A DNA stretch of 64,000 bases from Ottelia alismoides (taxonomy: Eukaryota; Streptophyta; Magnoliopsida; Alismatales; Hydrocharitaceae): NCBI GenBank assembly GCA_037367405.1, contig JAZKJV010010133.1:411267-475266 (forward strand), given 5' to 3'. The stretch's first letter is position 1. The number at the start of each line of letters is the position of its first letter. The notes under the pieces were generated by a model, which was not told where the DNA came from, made no database searches, and saw only the letters and a program-made list of their open reading frames with translations. Positions 58,662 through 64,000 of this stretch are shown piece after piece. Both the position numbers and the translations under genes were made by a program.

Positions 58662-58977
58662 TCATGATTCCTCAATGACTGGGTGAGATCGAAGTGCTTC
58701 CAATGCTGTAAAATTGATTTCTCGAGTCTCACACTCAATAGTTGCCTTAGCCAATGCTAAGAATGGCTTTCCGAGAATAATTGGAGACTGGGTGAATTCT
58801 CCCTGGTGCTTAATATCAGTGATCATGAAGTCTAATTTGAGTATAGCACCTTGGAATGTAATGATGACTGAAATGATTCCTCTTGGATGCTTTATCGATC
58901 GATCGACCAATTAAACGATCTCTCGTATCTTCCTGATAGGTCCGAGTTTGAGCTCGTTAACCACAGAGGTCGGGAGG
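58662..58977 (-). pseudogene. Element E protease C-terminal part
   Basis: The open frame 58662-58910 reads VDRSIKHPRGIISVIITF, LKLDFMITD and SPIILGKPFLALAKATIECETREINF, the same order as the protease of A and C after the active site. Just upstream lies NELKLGPIRKIRE. The active site itself would be beyond 58977, where element F begins. A stop ends it at 58662-58664. Confidence 0.82.
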
Positions 58978-61900
58978 TGTCGCGACCTCCTCTCGACGAC
59001 CTTAGGTTACCCATCAAACACGTCATTCGCTTACTTAACTAGCTTAGAGTTAATCCATTGTTATGAAAACCTGGAGAAATTTTTCGCTTTTTAAAGACGA
59101 CATTCACAAGATTTATTTAAGTTAAACAAGCAACCACAAGAAAACTAAAAGCGGGAGTAAGTAGTACACCAGAACTGAACAACAAGGATATCCACTCATT
59201 TTTCATTTCATTCATATTTACAAGCTGAGGTTCCACAACACCCAGTATACATAAATATCCCAAAAATAAGGCTACAGAGGAGAGCACAACAAACAACTGT
59301 ACAAATGGCTCCAGCATATATACCTGCTCTGAAAGTGTATCCACCAAAAGAAAAGACTGCAACCCAAACTACGTCGGCTACTCGGTCGCCAGACCCTTGC
59401 TTGCCACAAGAATAAAGGGGATAAGCAAGTATCTGACACAAAATTGTCAAGTACAAATTCTACACAGTTCTACTAAGAAAAGTGGTAAGAAAAGACTAGA
59501 ACAGCTAGAAAAATAGTAAGGTAACTGTAGTGGACAAAAGAAGAACTAGTAAGTAAAAGGGGGTTAATTGATTCTTTTTAAGTTATTTACTTGCTTTCGG
59601 AAACTAACAAGAAGAATACACTCACTCACTACCACACCGTGTCTCACTCGATCAATGGAACTAACAAAACAACAACTCAAGCCTAGAAGTAAGTGTGTGG
59701 TCTTGGTCCGGTTAGGACATCGATATCCGGGTAGGACTTCAAAGTCCAGGTTGAACCTCACACTATGACTCTGAGGTATGGTGTACACCTCAGGGTTGGG
59801 GTGCCTCCGTAGGCATGCGATGGTGTCTTGCATCCTAACTAAGTTCCCAACACTCCTTCTAGCTTGTTCTCTCAACTCTCATTGAACCTCGTTCGACATG
59901 TGTGATTGCTCTCTCACGAAGGTGTACAAGAGGAAATGTACTCACAACCCTCTCAACACCCAACCCTCGTTAGTCTCTACTAATGGTACTATCGTCACTA
60001 GTCTCCTAGCGGAAAGTCATCCGTCTTTTACCCCCATCACGAGGTCACAAGCCTGGTGTAAAGGTAAATAGATCCTCAGTATCTACTAACCACTACCCCG
60101 TCACCAGGTCACAAGCTTGGCGGAATGGTAATTAAATCCTCAGTGTCTACTAACCATTACCCCATCACCAGGACACCATCCTGGTTGAGCGGTAATTAAA
60201 GGGTTCATCTATGTTTAATGGGGAATCTTTATTGGGTAATTGGTGAACTGTCACATGTCTATCGATCACTACCCCATCACCAAGTCACAAGCCTGGCAGA
60301 AAGGTAATAATTTCAATGGTAGGAAACCCCCGAAGGGATTCGTCTGTCTTGCCAATCCCAGTGGATGTGTGGTCCAAGGGAAAGGCAGTGGTAGTACGAC
60401 TACTACGCCACTAGAGGCAAGAAAGAGAAGAGGTAAGCCTGCCGGACCTGACATCCTCTCTTGTTGCTCTCAACTCCCGGAGGAGAAGAGCTAAGTAAAA
60501 TAAGACGAGCTTGTAACTAACTGCGGAGAGCCCCCAACCTAGACTCTCTAAGAAAAACCAGCGGGTCAGCGGTATGGTCTAAACAACTCGTGGATCCCAA
60601 CAAAGCGTAAAAACCGAGCCGGCTCGAAGAAAACACGTGAAAAAGACTGGGATACAAGACCCATGCTCTCAGTGTCCGCTACCCAAGCCTGAGCGACCTC
60701 ATCTCCTGCTCAGGTGAGGGTCACCGCGCCCTCGCACAGTCGGAGTATAAATCTCCACGACTGGCCACATGTGACATTACCAAATCATTTATTGCCATGT
60801 TTCACCCTAAGTATCTACGGTTTCTCTGATTTGTTTCACATCTACAAGTTATCAGTCCTAGACCCGAACTTGTTCTATAAGAACCTCAATTGATCCAAGG
60901 TCAGGATACATACCTGTTATTAGTCTCTCTCTCATCTCTCACTGACTAACATCTTATCTTAGGATCTTGGCTACCAGATTAGTAAAAACTTTTTTTTCCT
61001 ATGTTTCCAAAGATTCATAAAAACATACATGATCTGGCTACTTAAAGATTTCAAGGCCTTAAGGTATCAGAAATCAATTCACAGCTTGAAGGAGTAAGAC
61101 TCCTTAGCTAACTTATGGTCAGATGACAAGTCTCATATATAGTCTTAAGAGGGGTTCTTACATGATCAAATTCATCCCACAAGACAGCAGTAGAAATGCC
61201 AGCGTGCACGGCTATAAGCTTAGCATTTCAGGCACCTATAACTTCTCAAATTCTCACTCAAACTTATGGGGTTCACTGCCCATGATTAAAGCGTCATAAT
61301 ATCTATAGAGTTCAGCATTTAGAGGGTCAATTAGAGGGTTGTGTCATGCTCCTAAATATGGCTAAATCAGCATATAATATCATGTGCAAATATGAATTCT
61401 ATCAGCATATACCCCACAGTTCAAGGCCCTTAGTTCCCTTATTTTCTTATCCAACATATAGGAATGATTTACAAATTCTTAGCATCATATACCCTTTTAG
61501 AGTCTAGCAATTAAGGGGTCATTTAAGAGACTTTACAAGTTCCAAAATACATATATTCAGTAATTTAACATATGCGCACAGTCAACTGTATAGCAGTAAA
61601 CATATCACAATTCAAATCCCTTAAGTGTTATCCAACTTTGTATATTTCATCCTCACATATTAAAGTATCAATTTATCCTTGAAGTCCAGCAATAAGGGTT
61701 CATGCAGAGATCATTACATGCCTTAAAACATACAACATTTGACAACTAACAGCATGCGCATAATATACAATATAACAGAAACATATCACAGTCCAAGGCC
61801 CAAATCCCCTCAATTCCTTTTGCATTTTTTGAGCTTCAAATCACAACATCAACCATCATTAATCCATATTTGAGGGATAGCAATATTGTGGCTAAAACAT

Positions 61901-63400
61901 CCCCAAAAATTCCACATTCAGCAAGCAAAACATGCGTATATAGCTGAATGTCCTCAGTGATCTAACAGTCCAAGGAATCCAAATGAATGACTCAAAATCC
62001 GATTCCTTTATGGGATCAATTCACCATGTGATCACCCACAACACATATGATAAAAAAACTCAAGGTTGTAAGCCTTTAAACCACACAAGGAGGCATGCTA
62101 ATGAATCAATCATGCATAGTGGCTGACTGAAAATTGCAATACAACAGTCCAAAATTCAGCAGCCAAAATGTCTCCAAAATCACTTCCAACTCAAATCAAA
62201 AGCATGGATTGAATGGGATTTTATTCACCATTCATCGAGCAATCAAGTCACAAGGATTTATCCTTGGATCATCCCATCATCATGCATAACATGCATTCAA
62301 AGGATAAGATCACAAAATCTGAAACTTTGTTGAACTGTAATATGACAACAACTATAACTCTTCCAAATCATCATCTAATCCAAGTCTAAGCCATGGATGA
62401 AGGCCAATAGAATGGAGGTAAGATCAGCCACTAAAAGGATTCGAAGGGAGCTCTTTAGTTCATCCAAGGATCATGCAAGAACGCATGAAACACAAGAACA
62501 TAGATCACAGTTCAACTGCAGGTCCTTTATGAATAGCAGCCCAAAATCCCCCAAAAAAACATCAAATCCGAGATTTGCACTTGATTTAAAAACCAATATG
62601 ATAAAGAATTATAACACCAACCAAAGGCCATCGACAGATCTCAAGAATTTCTCCCAAATCAAGCCAAGAACTTGGATTTCTTATGCAAAACCAGATCTGA
62701 AATTCCCAAAAATCGTTCATCAAAACCACTACAAATACCAAAACAAAACCCAACAAGAATCACAATCAAATCCTTGATATAAACAGCTCAACACAAGGCT
62801 CATAGGGTGGAGAAAATTCCATCTTAATGGCATCAAGGAGGGGTATGATTTGTACCTTAAACAGTGCTCAAGAACAGCAACAGCTCCAGCCCTTCAACTC
62901 CAATTTCGATCCAAACTTGACCTTGGATCCCACATGCAACACCTGATCCTTGTTCCTCTCTTCCACAGCTTTGATTTGAGCTATTGAGCTTCAAATTTGG
63001 TGGAGAAATGAGGTGGAATCTTAGGAAGATGGTGGAAGAACATGGAAGCCGGCCATGGATGAGCTTCAAGCTCTCAAGGAGAAGAAGCAAAGAGGAGGGG
63101 AAACTTATGGCCGAAATTAGAAGGGGTGGGAGTATATAATCTTGGGCAAATTGCAACATAAACCCACACAATTCTTCTAATATGCACTTAAGGCCCAACC
63201 TATGAATAGTAATCACATTACTTTAGCAACTTAATCACATCTAGCCACAATTCCACAATTAGACACTAATGGAATCTCAATTTCCCATACTTAATCACAA
63301 TTAAATTCTAAAAAAGGTTTTTAACCCATAAAAACCTCAAAGAAGGTTTTTACCCAGAATGTGAAATGATTTGCCACATAGATAAATTAATAAATTTACA
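58978..63400 (-). repeat. Element F 3' LTR (boundary at high end approximate)
   Basis: The low end is TGTCGCGACC directly after the protease remnant of E (preceding bases GGAGG). On the minus strand a TATA box (GATTATATACTCC) near 63130 implies transcription toward lower coordinates, so U3 is short and R-U5 long. The high end is uncertain: TGT words at 63378 and 63400 are both possible, and no clear polypurine tract is visible beside either. Open frames such as 62397-62777 and 62857-63216 have no recognised domain. Confidence 0.65.
60026..60308. repeat. Four imperfect tandem units in F LTR
   Basis: Units of about 43 bp resemble TACCCCATCACCAGGTCACA followed by AGCCTGGCGGAAAGGTAA. They start near 60029, 60089, 60154 and 60264, separated by variable 20- to 70-bp spacers that also repeat in part (CCTCAGTATCTACTAACC). 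Confidence 0.8.
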
Positions 63401-63422
63401 CTGAGAAAGTACCTGAGAAAAG

Positions 63423-64000
63423 TCACGGGTATCTCTCGCGCATTCCTGCTTCAGTTTCCCATGTCGCCTCTTCAACACCATGTCGGTGCCATAGTATCTT
63501 GACCAAAGGAATCTCCTTGTTCCGAAGCCTCCTGACCGCGAAATCAAGTATCTGCACTGGCGCCTCCTCGTATGTCAACTCTGGCTCTATGTCCAAGGCT
63601 CTCGTAGTTGATGATGTGTCGAGGATCGTGCACGTACTTCCTCAAGTTCGACACATGGAATACGTCGTGAATGGCCACCAAACCATGGGGGAAGTGCCAG
63701 TCTGTATGCTACCTTCCCGACACGTGAAAGTATCTCTAATGCCCAACAAAACGTGGCACCAACTTGCCACGAACTCCAAACCATTGTATCCCATTCACGG
63801 GCGATACACGCAGAAATACAAAGTCTCCAATCTGAAACTCCAAGTGTCGGTGACGTCGATCTGCGTAGCTCTTCTGGCGACTTTGTGTCGTCAAGAGGCT
63901 TCCTCCTCACCAAGTCAACAACCCTCACACTCTCCTCCAAGAGATCCAAGGTATACAATGCATGAATGCCTACCTCGCACCAACTGATTGGCGTAAGGCA
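63423..64000 (-). pseudogene. Element F integrase C-terminus and chromodomain, partial
   Basis: On the minus strand, frames joined across small shifts give FQIGDFVFLRVSP, RGKLVPRFVG, VGKVAYRLALPP and VFHVSNLRKYVHDP, the usual C-terminal integrase of chromoviruses. PVQILDFAVRRLRNKEIPL and VEEATWETEAGMRERYP follow, a group II-like chromodomain, which in this family is thought to direct integration to heterochromatin. A TGA at 63423-63425 ends it. Frame changes near 63590 and 63720 mark it as a pseudogene. The catalytic core lies beyond the window. Confidence 0.82.

Larger units (their letters stand above)
52589..58977 (-). mobile_element. Element E: truncated, apparently non-autonomous Athila-type element
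   Basis: The 3' LTR (52589-55793), polypurine tract, conserved 3' noncoding region, hairpin ladder, an unrecognised acidic region and the C-terminal part of a protease follow one another on the minus strand. RT, RNase H and integrase, which should lie between protease and ladder, are absent. The element is cut by the LTR of F at 58977; its 5' part is outside the window or lost. Confidence 0.8.
58978..64000 (-). mobile_element. Element F: Tekay/Del-like chromovirus, 3' end
   Basis: An LTR of about 4.4 kb starts TGTCGCGACC and is followed at higher coordinates by the C-terminal integrase and chromodomain of a chromovirus on the minus strand. Chromodomain-bearing Ty3/gypsy elements with an LTR end in GGTCGCGACA on the element strand are typical of the Tekay/Del group. 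It interrupts the protease of element E. The rest lies beyond the window. Confidence 0.8.

Noticed and set aside
62397..63216. Frames in the U3-R part of F LTR as a host gene
   Set aside because: A TATA box and LTR context explain the region; the frames lie on opposite strands and have no domain.

Overview
The window is 64 kb of plant intergenic DNA made almost entirely of nested LTR retrotransposons. I see no host gene, tRNA, rRNA or CRISPR array. It points to a flowering plant with a large, repeat-rich genome. Four elements (A, B, C, E) and a fragment (D) are Ty3/gypsy elements of the Athila type. The evidence is a gag-PR-RT-RNase H-IN order, an FMDD reverse transcriptase, no second RNase H, long LTRs of 3.2-3.8 kb, and a primer-binding site for tRNA-Asp where one is visible. 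A sixth element (F) is a Tekay/Del-like chromovirus with a chromodomain at the end of integrase. The species cannot be named from the sequence.

Layout. Element B lies on the minus strand and frames the first 51 kb. Its 3' LTR runs from before base 1 to 1295. Its internal part is 1296-3279 plus 19854-29020. Its 5' LTR is 29021-31553 plus 49986-51296. Element A (3285-19848, minus) sits in the 3' noncoding part of B and is flanked by the 5-bp duplication CTATG. Element C (31554-49985, minus) sits in the 5' LTR of B and is flanked by AGGCG. B itself interrupts a plus-strand gag fragment, D (51297-52588). D is cut on its right by the LTR of element E (52589-58977, minus), and E is cut inside its protease by element F (58978 to past the right edge, minus). 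The insertion order is therefore D, then B, then A and C; and D, then E, then F.

Coding state. A is the best preserved. Gag, protease, RNase H and integrase share one frame, broken by single stop codons, while RT lies in another frame between two small frame changes. C keeps all domains with more breaks. B is the most decayed, as expected for the oldest complete element. E has gag-pol sequence only up to a protease and shows no RT, RNase H or integrase before its 3' region, which suggests a non-autonomous derivative. None of the elements could make a full set of proteins as it stands.

The most unusual structure is in the 3' noncoding regions of A, B, C and E. Each carries a ladder of about four to six short hairpins, roughly 80-110 bp apart. 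One arm of each hairpin, read on the element's coding strand, is a copy of the element's own polypurine tract (CCTAAGTATAGGGGGG or close to it). Other shared signals are a GTTCGACC box near the U5 end of every Athila-type LTR, a long inverted repeat around AGATCTACAA in the A LTRs, G-box (CACGTG) palindromes in the LTRs, and a conserved block of about 1 kb next to the polypurine tract.
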